This document shows positions 1-10,872 of a DNA stretch of 64,000 bases, one piece after another; positions within the stretch are counted from its first letter, which is position 1, and every line of letters starts with the position of its first letter. The notes under the pieces were generated by a model. It did not search any database and was not told where the DNA came from. It saw only the letters and a program-made list of their open reading frames with translations. A program made the position numbers and the translations under genes. This DNA is from Colias croceus (Eukaryota > Arthropoda > Insecta > Lepidoptera > Pieridae), in the NCBI RefSeq assembly GCF_905220415.1, contig NC_059550.1:5520501-5584500 (forward strand), read 5' to 3'.

Positions 1-346
1 CAAATGGGTAGAAAGGCTTTACATTCATAGTAGATATGAACTGATAGTAGGTCTAGGTACACAATTTACCTTGATATGTGGAATTTTTGTTGAGACAAGA
101 TTTTTATTGTTTACATGATAAAAAGATTTTTTATTGGACTGTGCACAATTGTTTCATTTATTAAACATTTTGAAAGTGAACTTTATATGAGTTGAATTGG
201 GTTAATAAAGTGAATGAATAAATCATGTTTTAATCTTTAATGTATTCATGTAAATTTATGGTGATATCGAGATTGAGTGTCACAATGTCAAATTAAACTG
301 AGGATAGGTATTTTATCAATCTTGATGATAATTTTTAAGTTATTGC

Positions 347-510
347 ATAGCTTCTATCGCGGTCCTTGAGCGCGGGGACCGAATCGAGAAATTCCGTACC
401 GAAAAAACCTGACGCTTCCCACTCCGACGGGCGGAGGTGTGGCTTGAAGGCATAGCATGCAAATGCAATAGCTTTACCGCAGCAGTCCCCGAGTGCCACA
501 CGTCGTTTTC
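347..510. repeat. GC-rich interspersed element with a terminal hairpin
   Basis: A GC-rich block of about 160 bp stands out in AT-rich intron. It opens with a hairpin (CGGTCC and GGGACCG arms at about 360-381), contains GGCGGAGGTGTGGCTTG, and closes near CCGAGTGCCACACGTCG. It has no reading frame of note. I read it as a copy of a dispersed repeat because of its sharp compositional edges and hairpin; the family is not identified. Confidence 0.4.
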
Positions 511-957
511 TAATAAGATTTCTTATATAATAGGGTTCAACTTGATGTACAATTTTAAAAGAATAAGAAAATTAAACTGACATTTCATCCTATTTTTTTA
601 TATCAATTATTATTTTCTATGTCTTTAATAAAGTTCAGTTCAAAAATCATATTTTATTGTTTATCAGATGTACCAGGTCAAATGATCTTATTATATAACT
701 CTTTAAATTGTGTCTTTATATCAGTAATGTTTATTTAGCAAATAATACAATTGTAATCTCGACCTTGTTGCTAAGGTAAACAATACAAATTTATCTTATT
801 ATCTGATACCAAGTAATTTTGCCACCAAGTACTCATGCTCTTTTTACATATTAACATTATGAAACATATAAGAAAAATATTCATTATATTATAAATGTGT
901 TTACGTCACACTATACATATTTCTATACTATCTAACATCATACTTTCCTTAATGCCT

Positions 958-1050
958 CAGCCCCTCGAATCACAGACACAATAGAAAATCTATTGTGTCG
1001 TGGTCTCATCGGGCTGCTCGGTGGTCAATGGGTTAAGCAGCTTCGCCTGC
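958..1050. repeat. Short interspersed repeat with a 25-bp palindrome (copy 1)
   Basis: The core is GACACAATAGA, a three-base spacer, then TCTATTGTGTC at 975-999. The flanks are GC-rich (CAGCCCCTCGAATC on one side, GGTTAAGCAGC on the other). A second copy in the opposite orientation lies at 14497-14580 and shares the palindrome plus the flanking elements (ACCCATT, GCCCGAT, GGGCCTGAG-like). This supports a small dispersed hairpin element of MITE type. No protein is encoded. Confidence 0.5.
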
Positions 1051-1191
1051 TTTGTCTAAAACTTAATAAGTTGGCTAGATTTTAATTTTTATCTACTGTT
1101 GAGAAACAAAAATATAGAATAATTTGGTGTTTTAAAAAGTTATAAAAAACGTTACCTATATTAAATTTACTTTATTATTTGATTTTTACAG

Positions 1192-4100
1192 AGTTCCAGA
1201 GACCACACAAGATGAATTGAACACAGCTCTCAACGCAGCTAAAAGGGCATACAAGTCATGGAGCCAAAGTACTATTATGACACGTCAGCAACTTATGTTC
1301 AAGTAAATAAAAATATATTCAATATTGTTTATCTGGATATTGAAAAATTAAAATTTTAAATTTTTGCTTGACATATAACTGCGCTTTATTATCTAAATTG
1401 TGTATCTAAAAAATTAAGTTTTTTTTTTTAATTAGAAAAACTATAGTTGTATGTCCATAGGGTATAGATCCATACTTTGGGTTTTCATGAGCTACTTTTT
1501 AAAACAAGCTTTCCTACTTGACTTTATTAATTAGATACCTTCTTTAAATAAAATCATTGCTAAAGGTTTGCACGTTTACTTCGAGAGAACCAAGCTAAAC
1601 TGGCTGCCAAAATCACAGAAGAACAAGGCAAGACCATTGCTGATGCCGAAGGTGACGTCCTTCGCGGAATACGTAAGTATTGATTAAAAAAAAACATATA
1701 AAAAATGCTTCTTTCGTAGATATGTATGTTAGCGCGTTTAATTTAAAGATAAAATTATATTTTAAAAGTAAATCAATTGATTAACTTCATTAATTATTTT
1801 AACAATAACCAATTGGATAAAAGTCTTAACAATCATTTAATTATCAAGTTATAATAATATTTCATGTCGTATTCAAAATAACGATCAAAACAACAAAAAT
1901 AACACCTGCGCTGACTCACAGAGTCACGCCACTCGAATAGTTGTTTTGATCGTCGTATAAATAACGGTCGTCTGCAGTTGCGAGTCATTCTTGTACCGAC
2001 TTTGGTCGAGTCAAGATGTCTAAGAAATATTATATCAGTATTTAATTACGTAATACAACCACGCTCTAACATCAGAAGTAGAAGACGAACCAGCCCTTAT
2101 TCGGAATCCTGGCAGGCTGGCACAAATTCTTCCATCATACTACGTGACAGTGTGCAACTGTCACTGTCACCATCACGACAGTATACCACTGTGGACTTCA
2201 ACCTTCGCAAAAATTGAATTGAATTGAATTGACTTCAAGTAAACAAGGATGAAGGAACTCGCACAATGTGTGTTTTCTTGTGCGTTATGTGAAGTAAATG
2301 TTTGTGGTGTGGAAAATTGTAACGGTAATGTAGTTCATCAATATTATAACTCAGTGTATAAACCGGGCGGTTGTCCAGGATAGTTGAGCCTTTAATTTTG
2401 GTAAGCGAACGACGTGCTTATGTCACAAATTATAAATTACTGATTCCGTGGGAATTTAAATCTAATGTGGTGCCTTCGATGGCGCCCAGTGTAAGCTAAT
2501 GTGGTGGTAAATTACTATTTTTCTGTATTTTGAGGATTGAAAAACGCTTCTTAGCGAAGTCCAGTTGAATAAATCAATATTTGAGTTTGAGTTCATCATG
2601 TGGATGAGATGGTATTGGATATGGATTCTATAAGGTCAGTTTGGCCGAGCGGTTATGTTTGTGTTATAATACATTGTGTTTTGATATCACGAGATAAATT
2701 ACCGTACTCATTTCATATGAACGTACGAGGACGTTATTGTGTTATTGTTTTACTATGGCAAAGCCGGATATAACTTGTTTTAACTTTTAATTATGTTCCA
2801 GGATTATGGTTATCACTTGAGAGTTGAGATACAGATGAGATACAGAAGCCGCTGTTCGCAGCTGAAAAAACTCGTTGAGCTATCGAATACTATGCAAATA
2901 TCAAATCACAATAATACTCCACAGTGATTGCTATGAAGCGAAAAGTACAAGCAATTGCTAAACTGCTATTGTGTCCTATGTTCGTGTAAGAATAGTACCA
3001 AAGCAGAATTTAGATGACCGTGTTAGCGGTAATGGAAACTTATTATGATAATCGACTGCCACTTGTCTGTACGGGTCTTCTGTGACTTAGTCTGACAACT
3101 GGGCAGATAATAATACAAATCGAATGCCACTTGTCTGTACGGGTCTTCTGTGACTTAGTCTTACAACTGGGCAGATAATAATACAAATCGAATGCCACTT
3201 GTCTGTACGGGTCTTCTGTGACTTAGTCTGACAAATACAAATCGAATGCCACTTGTCTGTACGGGTCTTCTGTGACTTAGTCTTACAACTGGGCAGATAA
3301 TAATACAATCGAATGCCACTTGTCTGTACGGGTCTTCTGTGACTTAGTCTTACAACTGGGCAGATAATAATACAATCGAATGCCACTTGTCTGTACGGGT
3401 CTTCTGTGACTTAGTCTTACAACTGGGCAGATAATAATACAATCGAATGCCACTTGTCTGTACGGGTCTTCTGTGACTTAGTCTTACTTGAATTATATCA
3501 TTGATATTTTGAGTTTTGAATTAACGCTCAGAGCACGAGCTTCTTTCAGAATGGCCGTGTTAGCGCGTTTAATTTAAAGATAAAATTATATTTTAAAAGT
3601 AAATCAATTGATTAACTTCATTAATTATTTTAACAATAACCAATTGGATAAAAGTCTTAACAATCATTTAATTATCAAGTTATAATAATATTTCATGTCG
3701 TATTCAAAATAACGATCAAAACAACAAAAATAACACCTGCGCTGACTCACAGAGTCACGCCACTCGAATAGTTGTTTTGATCGTCGTATAAATAACGGTC
3801 GTCTGCAGTTGCGAGTCATTCTTGTACCGACTTTGGTCGAGTCAAGATGTCTAAGAAATATTATATCAGTATTTAATTACGTAATACAACCACGCTCTAA
3901 CATGTATGTGTCTAAGTATATCTATATACTTAGATTACTACAGTTGCAGTATTATAATGCAGAAATATTAAAAATGCAATACTCAAAGGCAATTTTAAAC
4001 AACAAATTAAGAATACAAACGAATTTGTTTTTCTATACTTTTTAATAAATGCTTATACCTCCTGTCTTCGTCAAGTATTATATAAGTAAAAATCAGTTAT

Positions 4101-7100
4101 TTATAACTTTTTAACTTGTACAAAATTTAATAATTATTCCTTAATTATAAAATGTAATAAGAATACGATACAGATCAAAGACTACTATGTATATATACGG
4201 ACAATACAGATTACCATATATAACATACATTTTCAAACAATCTTTTATCATTTTCTCTATTCCAGAATCGGTTGAACATTGCTGCAGTATAACATCTCTA
4301 CAACTTGGTGACTGCATACAGAACATTTCTAAGGACATGGACACACACAGCTATAAAGTGCCTCTCGGTGTAGTTGGTGGTAAGTAGATAAAAATTTGAA
4401 AAAAAAAACAATAAAAAAAATATTTTACAGTATGTACATGAAAAAGGCAAGATTCAGTTAGAAAACATTTTTTAGGCTAAATTAGCGTGGGGAAGCTAAA
4501 ATGTCAGTTTTTCGTATAATGGCTTGTATTTGCTTTAGTTTCTCTATACAAAGATATTGTTATCAATCATATTACATAATATTTGTTATCACTTCTTAAT
4601 TACCCTTATAAAATTTAATCTATTCAGGTGTTGCCGCATTCAACTTCCCCGTAATGATCCCACTATGGATGTTCCCGCCTGCGATCGTGACTGGCAACAC
4701 TTGCCTGATCAAACCTTCGGAACAAGACCCTGGAGCAACTGTCATGATGATGGAACTGCTGCAGGAAGCTGGAGCGCCACCTGGTATTGTTAATGTAAAT
4801 AATTTGATTTATTTATTTTTTTCTATAAGTATTACCCTAATTTTTAAAACCATTTTTTTATTAGTGTCAAATGTCAATATTGCAAAATGATAATTTTTAT
4901 AGTCCTTTCCACATAAGATGATTTCTGTGACACATCGATTTTTGACACGTGTAGAGATGTCTATGTTACAGTCAAAACCCTGAACCAGTCAATAACGTTA
5001 TTGACCGGTAAAATCAGTTATTAAGGATATTGACTAAGGGCATCGGTCAATATCCTTATTAACTGATTTTAAGTCGAGACATCTAGTCAATATAGGTTTT
5101 AACCGACGTGCCCAGTCAAAACTCATAAAAAGTTAAGGACGTTAGTGAAATTATACTAGAAAATCATTTAAAAAGGTTCATAAAACTTTTTAAAGTGCAA
5201 TATTTAAGAGTTTTATTAATTAATTCGGGGTATTGTTTGTAAACTGCAACCGCGCGAGAATACGTGCCCCAAAATATTTTTGAAGATGGCAATTGTGTTT
5301 TAATAACAACTAGGTTTCCGCCCGCAGTTTCGCCCGCGCAGTCGAAGAAAACCGCATAGTTCCCGTTCCCGTGGGATTTCCGGGATTGCGTTAGTTTCTG
5401 ATTTGATGGAGTGACCTGCAGGTGTACTTCGAAGACTGCTACTGGATCTAATAGACGAGTAGAGCTAGGAATGCCGAGTTTGGGCTCGTTTTGTTAGTTA
5501 TGTCGAGACCTTACCTCCGGACTTGATGGAGTGACCTGCAGGTGTACTTCGAAGACTGCTACTGGAACTAATAGACGAGTAGAGCTAGGTGTGCCGAGTT
5601 TGGGCTCGTTTTGTTAGTTATGTCGAGACCTTACCTCCGGACTTGATGGAATGACCTGCAGGTGTACTTCGAAGACTGCTACTTGAACTATTATACGAGT
5701 AGAGCTAGGTGTGCCGAGTTTAGGCTCGTTTTGTTAGTTACCTTGAGACCTTACCTCCGGACTTGATGGAGTGACCTGCAGGTGTACTTCGAAGACTGCT
5801 ACTGGAACTATTATATGAGTAGAGCTAGGTGTGCCGAGTTTGGGCTCGTTTTGTTAGTTATGTTGAGACCGTACCGTCGGACTTGATGGAGTGACCTGCA
5901 GGTGTACTTCGAAGACTGCTACTGGAACTATTATACGAGTAGAGCTAGGTGTGCCGAGTTTGGGCTCGTTTTGTTAGTTACGTTGAGACCTTACCTCCGG
6001 ACTTGATGGAGTGACCTGCAGGTGTACTTCGAAGACTGCTACTGGAACTATTATATGAGTAGAGCTAGGTGTGCCGAGTTTGGACTCGTTTTGTTAGTAA
6101 TGTTGAGACCTTACCAGACTTGATGTAGTGACCTGCAGGTGTACTTCGAAGACTGCTACTGGAACTATTATACGAGTAGAGCTAGGTGTGCCGAGTTTGG
6201 GCATGTTTTGTTAGTTATGTTGAGACCTTACCTCCGGACTTGATGGAGTGACCTGCAGGTGTACTTCGAAGACTGCTACTGGATCTAATAAACGAGTAGA
6301 GCTAGGAATGCCGAGTTTGGGCTCGTTTTGTTAGTTATGTCGAGACCTTACCTCCGGACTTGATGGAATGACCTGCAGGTGTACTTCGAAGACTGCTACT
6401 GGAACTATTATACGAGTAGAGCTAGGTGTGCCGAGTTTAGGCTCGTTTTGTTAGTACCTGCTGGTCACTCCATCAAGTCCGGAGGAAAGGTCTCAACATA
6501 ACTAACAAAACGAGCCCAAACTCGGCACACCTAGCTTTACTCGTATAATAGTTCCAGTAGCAGTCTTCGAAGTACACCTGCAGGTCACTCCATCAAGTCT
6601 GGTAAGGTCTCAACATTACTAACAAAACGAGCCCAATCTCGGCACACCTAGCTCTACTCGTCTATTAGTTCCAGCAGCAGTCTTCGAAGTACACCTGCAG
6701 GTCACTCCATCAAGTCCGGAGGTAAGGTCTCAACATAACTAACAAAACATGCCCAAACTCGGCACACCTAGCTCTACTCGTATAATAGTTCCAGTAGCAG
6801 TCTTCGAAGTACACCTGCAGGTCACTACATCAAGTCTGGTAAGGTCTCAACATTACTAACAAAACGAGCCCAAACTCGGCACACCTAGCTCTACTCATAT
6901 AATAGTTCCAGTAGCAGTCTTCGAAGTACACCTGCAGGTCACTCCATCAAGTCCGGAGGTAAGGTCTCAACGTAACTAACAAAACGAGCCCAAACTCGGC
7001 ACACCTAGCTCTACTCGTATAATAGTTCCAGTAGCAGTCTTCGAAGTACACCTGCAGGTCACTCCATCAAGTCCGAAGGTAAGGTCTCAACATAACTAAC

Positions 7101-10100
7101 AAAACGAGCCCAAACTCGGCACACCTAGCTCTACTCATATAATAGTTCCAGTAGCAGTCTTCGAAGTACACCTGCAGGTCACTCCATCAAGTCCGGAGGT
7201 AAGGTCTCAACGTAACTAACAAAACGAGCCTAAACTCGGCACACCTAGCTCTACTCGTATAATAGTTCAAGTAGCAGTCTTCGAAGTACACCTGCAGGTC
7301 ATTCCATCAAATCAGAAACTAACGCAATCCCGGAAATCCCACGGGAACGGGAACTATGCGGTCTATTCTTTGACTGCGCGGGCGAAACTGCGGGCGGAAA
7401 CCTAGTTGTTATTAAAACACAATTGCCATCTTCAAAAATATTTTGGGGCACGTATTCTCGCGCGGTTGCAGTTTACAAACAATACCCCGAATTAATTAAT
7501 AAAACATAAAACTCTTAAATATTGCACTTTAAAAAGTTTTAGGAACCTTTTTAAATGATTTTCTAGTATAATTTCACTAACGTCCTTAACTTTTTATGAG
7601 TTTTGACTGGGCACGTCGGTTAAAACCTATATTGACTAGATGTCTCGACTTAAAATCAGTTAATAAGGATATTGACCGATGCCCTTAGTCAATAACGTTA
7701 TTAACTGGTTTAATCAGATAAAATCAGTTAATAAGGATATTAACCGACGCCCTTAGTCAATATCCTTATTAACTGATTTTACCGGTCAATAACGTTATTG
7801 ACTGGTTCAGGGTTTTGACTGTAACATCTATACTGAAATCGTATCAATTGTTTCCGATAATCGATAATATTTTATATGGAAATGAAATCGATTTGAATAA
7901 AGTACCAAAATTAGTTTTTTCGGCATTTCGCCAACAATTATAACTAAGGAAACTTAGCAAAAAACAGCAAAAAAAAAGTCAACAATAACAATTAGTAACA
8001 ATAACAGAATACCACGTAAAGTATCAATATAAAAATGCAACTTGTATAGAAGGCTGACGCACTCGTACAGACGATTGACTCGATTGACAAACGATCACAA
8101 GATGGGCGCCGATTTTATGTTTTCCAACTCTATGATTTTTCAACGATCCATTTCATGTACACGAATTGCGTAGGTATTATATTTTTGTGTTATTTTATTT
8201 TATTTTTCATTATATTAAAATAAACAATACTGTTTTTGATTTATAAGCTTAAGATTTTTCATTTTTATATTTTTGGTAATAACGCCGCCATAAAATAAAA
8301 ATATTATGCACTAAAATTATTTTTGCGTTTTAAACATAAAATACGTAATTCGGAACACGACGAAGTGTCACAGGAATCATCCTACGTGAAAAGGACTATA
8401 GTAAGTGGGCAAATTTTGATATTGGTTAAAATTTTATGATTGTTAAAAAAATTGTAGCTATTACAATAAGACAATCAGTAATATTTCATATTGAAAACTA
8501 TGTAATTTCAAATTTGTGTTTACTTAATTTTTCGTGTATGTGGTAGTTATAATAATAATATATATTTTTTTGTTTTAAAAAAATATACCTTTTGTGAAAT
8601 CTCTAACAATAAATCAACGAATTATATAGTTAATAATTATTGTCTATGTATATTATAGGTTGTCCACGGTACACACGACACAGTGAACTTCTTCTGCGAT
8701 AATCCCGATATCAAAGCAGTATCGTTTGTGGGTGGAGATGCTGCTGGCAAACATATTTATTCAAGAGCTTCTGCTGCAGGTATTTTATTGTTTTTTTATC
8801 TAATATTTTTTTATTAGAAATATGTATTAAAATGAATTTTATATACTTACAACATTGGAATGCAATAAAGAGTAAAAATTAAATATGTATTGTGTTCTTT
8901 TTGTAATTCAGAGTGCTCTTTATAACTAAATTTTGTAATATTTACAAATTTATATTTACTCTAAGTTACAAAAAGATTTTTAAAATGCATGTTTGATGCG
9001 AAATGTTCACATTCAATTCACACAAATTCAATGAGGCGTATTCTGCCATCTTTCTTTCTTTTATGGGCGCTGTTCTGCTTTAATGATGAAAGTCTACACA
9101 GCTTTTGTTACTATTCCCGCTATTTCCCCCATTTCTTCAAAGGAATGTTATTTTTTCATAGGCAAGCGCGTGCAAAGCAACATGGGCGCGAAGAACCACG
9201 GCGTGGTGATGCCGGACGCGAACAAGGAGCACACGCTGAACCAGCTCGCCGGCGCCGCGTTCGGTGCGGCCGGACAGCGCTGTATGGCGCTCAGTACTGC
9301 TGTGTTTGTGGGTGTGTAAAATTTAAAGAAGAAATAAAATATATTTATTTCCAACACAGCAGGAAGCAGTGCAGTGGTGGCTCAGTGGTGAGACCTCGGA
9401 CTTCGAATCGATAAGTCCGGGGTTCGAGACCAGGCGAGCGCGCAGGAAATAAATTGATTTTTAAATTTATCTGCGCATGTTGTAACATCACCACTGCTCG
9501 AACGGTGAAGGAAAACATCGTGAGGAAACCGACATGTCGAAGAATTAAAAAGTTCGACGACATGTGTCATCCACGCACTTGGCCAGCGCGGTGGATTATG
9601 GCCTGTACCCTCATAGGAGGCCCGTGTCCCAGCAGTGGGAACGTATATGGGCTGATGATGATGATGATGATGATTTCCAACGCACACTTACATGTACAAA
9701 AAAGTACAATAGAAAAAACTTAAACTGAGGAGAAGCAAAGAAAGGAATAAACACTAATATTGCAGTGTGCCACTGGAGAAGAGGCAAACCACTCAGTATC
9801 AGCCATGCCATTAGAAATGAGATGACATAATTTTAATCCATTAATGCTAAAAAGAGTGTTTAAGAATAGGAGTTGTATGTACAAAACTGTTGCGAGTTGG
9901 AAATATAAATTGCTTCATCAATATGTATTTTTTTTTATCTGTAAAATTATAAAAATATACAAATTTTATTTTGTGTGTAAAAGTAGCAGAATGAAACAAG
10001 CAAAGATGAAATTGTATATATTTATCTTGCAGAGAAAGTCCCATACTGAATTCTTGTCATGGAAAAATGTTTTGTTCATAGGTGAAGCGAAAGAATGGAT

Positions 10101-10872
10101 TCCCGACTTAGTCGAACGTGCAAAGGCATTGAAAGTAAACGCAGGTCATGTTCCCGGCACTGACGTTGGACCCGTCATATCCGTGAAGGCCAAGGAAAGA
10201 ATTCTGAAACTTATTGAATCAGGTATGTTTTTTGTAAGAAGAATTACGCAAAAAATAGATTAGTGTTAGAATTATTTATAACAAGTATTTATTATCTCAA
10301 GACTTCCATAATACTATGGCGTACAAATAATTTTGTTTTCTATGAAAAATTCTTGATATTAATTATTTTGAATAAAAATTCTTGCAGGAGTGAAAGACGG
10401 CGCTCAATTAGTTCTCGATGGCCGCAACGTTAAGGTGCCCGGTTTCGAAAAAGGCAACTTCGTCGGTCCGACAATTCTGACACATGTCAAACCTAACATG
10501 GAATGTTACAAGGAGGAAATATTCGGCCCAGTTCTAGTGTGCCTCTTTGTTGATACTCTGGATGAAGCTATTCAATTGGTTAACGCGAATCCCTACGGAA
10601 ATGGAACAGCTGTGTTCACCACAAATGGAGCAACAGCCAGAAAGTTTGCCTCAGAAATCGATGTTGGACAAGTTGGTGTGAATGTGCCCATTCCTGTCCC
10701 GTTGTCTATGTTCTCTTTCACGGGAACTCGGGGAAGTTTCTTGGGTACCAACCACTTCTGCGGCAAGCAAGGACTCGATTTCTACACTGAATTGAAAACG
10801 GTTGTCTCTTTCTGGAGGCAAAGCGATGTATCCCACGCTAAAGCAGCTGTGTCTATGCCTACTCAACAATAA
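1192..10872 (+). CDS. ALDH6A1: Methylmalonate-semialdehyde dehydrogenase (acylating), 5'-partial
   Basis: This mitochondrial CoA-dependent aldehyde dehydrogenase converts malonate and methylmalonate semialdehydes to acetyl- and propionyl-CoA in valine and pyrimidine breakdown. Eight exons are seen: 1192-1302, 1566-1672, 4266-4379, 4628-4794, 8659-8779, 9162-9311, 10082-10222 and 10388-10872. They join in frame to 464 residues plus TAA. Counted against the human enzyme (about 535 residues), only the N-terminal 70 or so, with the transit peptide, are missing and lie left of the window. Diagnostic motifs are GVAAFNFPVMIPLWMFP, KPSEQDPGA, SFVGGD, NMGAKNHGVVMPDANKE, the catalytic cysteine in GQRCMALSTA (exon at 9162), YKEEIFGPVL, NPYGNGTA, and GQVGVNVPIPVPL near the end. 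All introns are GT-AG. Introns 1673-4265, 4380-4627, 4795-8658 and 9312-10081 fit the exon phases. The introns of 2.6 and 3.9 kb are large because of inserted mobile elements. The reading frame is undamaged, so the gene is probably functional. Confidence 0.96.
1727..2071 (+). repeat. 5' LTR of the TRIM-like element
   Basis: This 345-bp terminal repeat opens TGTTAGCGCG and ends CTCTAACA. It has a TATA-like box (TATAAATA near 1956) that would start element transcription about 30 bp downstream. Just upstream is a nested inverted repeat: CGATCAAAACAAC and GTTGTTTTGATCG enclose TGACTC, ACA, GAGTCA. Confidence 0.88.
3053..3486. repeat. Tandem repeat, about 67 bp x 7, inside the LTR element
   Basis: Units start with CGAATGCCACTTGTCTGTAC and continue with GGGTCTTCTGTGACTTAGTC, with starts near 3053, 3121, 3189, 3243, 3310, 3377 and 3444. 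The third unit is a short version of 54 bp lacking the CAACTGGGCAGATAA part. Units are nearly identical, so the array expanded recently. An open frame crosses it on the minus strand only because the units repeat; I do not regard it as a gene. Confidence 0.85.
3558..3902 (+). repeat. 3' LTR of the TRIM-like element
   Basis: This repeat has the same length and, as far as can be read, the same sequence as the LTR at 1727-2071. It is followed at once by the TGTA target duplication. It could supply a promoter reading into the ALDH6A1 intron and a termination or polyadenylation signal for the element. Confidence 0.88.
5401..6455 (+). repeat. 120-bp tandem array, left half of palindrome
   Basis: About nine head-to-tail units begin with ACTTGATGGAGTGACCTGCA at 5401, 5521, 5641, 5761, 5881 and 6001, then near 6118, 6238 and 6358. 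Units differ by a few substitutions and by a 3-bp deletion at the unit joining near 6114. The last is cut at the central junction near 6455. There are no unique spacers, so this is not a CRISPR-like array. Confidence 0.9.
6456..7310 (-). repeat. 120-bp tandem array, right half, inverted
   Basis: This is the same 120-bp unit in reverse orientation, about seven copies, each containing CCTGCAGGTCACTCCATCAA. It follows the left array with no spacer, so the two form a very long potential hairpin. Shared variants (units lacking CCGGAGG before TAAGG) occur on both sides. Confidence 0.88.
9356..9672 (+). mobile_element. tRNA-derived SINE with 9-bp target duplication
   Basis: The head is tRNA-like, with an A-box-like TGGCTCAGTGGTGAGA and a B-box-like GGGTTCGAGACC about 50 bp apart. 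A conserved body follows (AAACATCGTGAGGAAACC, GCCTGTACCCTCATAGGAGG, CCCAGCAGTGGGAACG), then a GAT/TGA trinucleotide tail. Flanking copies of ATTTCCAAC at 9347-9355 and 9673-9681 are the target-site duplication. The element lies in the ALDH6A1 intron just after the exon with the catalytic cysteine. RNA polymerase III would transcribe it, and a LINE would mobilise it. Confidence 0.88.

Larger units (their letters stand above)
1..1191 (+). other. Intron of the ALDH6A1 gene, no exon seen
   Basis: This stretch precedes the first recognisable ALDH6A1 exon and ends with a good acceptor (TTTTTACAG at 1183-1191). I looked for the conserved N-terminal segment of the enzyme (the part around FIGGKFVES and NPAT) and did not find it, so that exon lies left of the window. 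The stretch contains two short interspersed repeats, listed separately, and otherwise AT-rich DNA. Confidence 0.6.
1727..3902 (+). mobile_element. Non-autonomous LTR retrotransposon (TRIM-like), 2.2 kb
   Basis: Two 345-bp direct repeats (1727-2071 and 3558-3902) bound a 1.49-kb interior. Each repeat begins TGTTAG and ends CTAACA, and the element is flanked by the 4-bp target duplication TGTA (1723-1726 and 3903-3906), as Ty3/gypsy-like integrases make. By eye the two LTRs are identical, which suggests recent insertion. The interior has no gag, protease or reverse transcriptase frame, so the element must have moved with borrowed enzymes. Just inside the left LTR the bases TCAGAAGTAG followed by GACGAACC resemble the complement of a tRNA-Leu 3' end, a possible primer-binding site. 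No clear polypurine tract precedes the right LTR. It sits in the second visible ALDH6A1 intron in the same orientation as the gene. Confidence 0.88.
4963..7827. mobile_element. 2.9-kb palindromic foldback element with inner minisatellite
   Basis: The outer arms (about 4963-5400 and 7311-7827) are near-perfect inverted copies. They start ATGTTACAGTCAAAACCCTG on the left and end with its complement on the right. Inside each arm, at 5310 and 7405, lies a CTAG-ended, GC-rich terminus (GCGGGCGAAACTGCGGGCGG type) like Helitron-type 3' ends common in Lepidoptera, both facing outward. The centre is two opposed arrays of a 120-bp unit meeting at about 6456. The arms are not quite symmetric: the right arm has an extra duplicated block near 7680-7760, and the arrays hold about 9 and 7 units. 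It lies in the 3.9-kb ALDH6A1 intron. No transposase is seen. It may be a foldback transposon, or an inverted duplication of a segment that already held a Helitron-like element. Confidence 0.8.

Noticed and set aside
3087..3386. 99-codon open frame on the minus strand
   Set aside because: It repeats the same peptide because it runs through the 67-bp tandem array. It has no other coding evidence.
2072..3557. Possible gag or envelope remnant in the LTR element interior
   Set aside because: No frame shows a zinc knuckle, protease, reverse transcriptase or integrase motif. The interior appears non-coding.
4163..4265. Alternative start of an exon further upstream of 4266
   Set aside because: An open frame extends left, but the TTCCAG acceptor at 4260-4265 restores the conserved frame and phase with the exon ending at 1672.
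5401..7310. Regular 120-bp units considered as a CRISPR-like array
   Set aside because: Units are contiguous with no unique spacers, there are no cas genes, and the genome is eukaryotic.
8989..9414. 141-codon open frame on the + strand overlapping the ALDH6A1 exon at 9162
   Set aside because: It reads the exon in a wrong frame and runs into intron and SINE sequence. The correct frame gives the conserved NMGAKNHGVV and GQRCMALST motifs.
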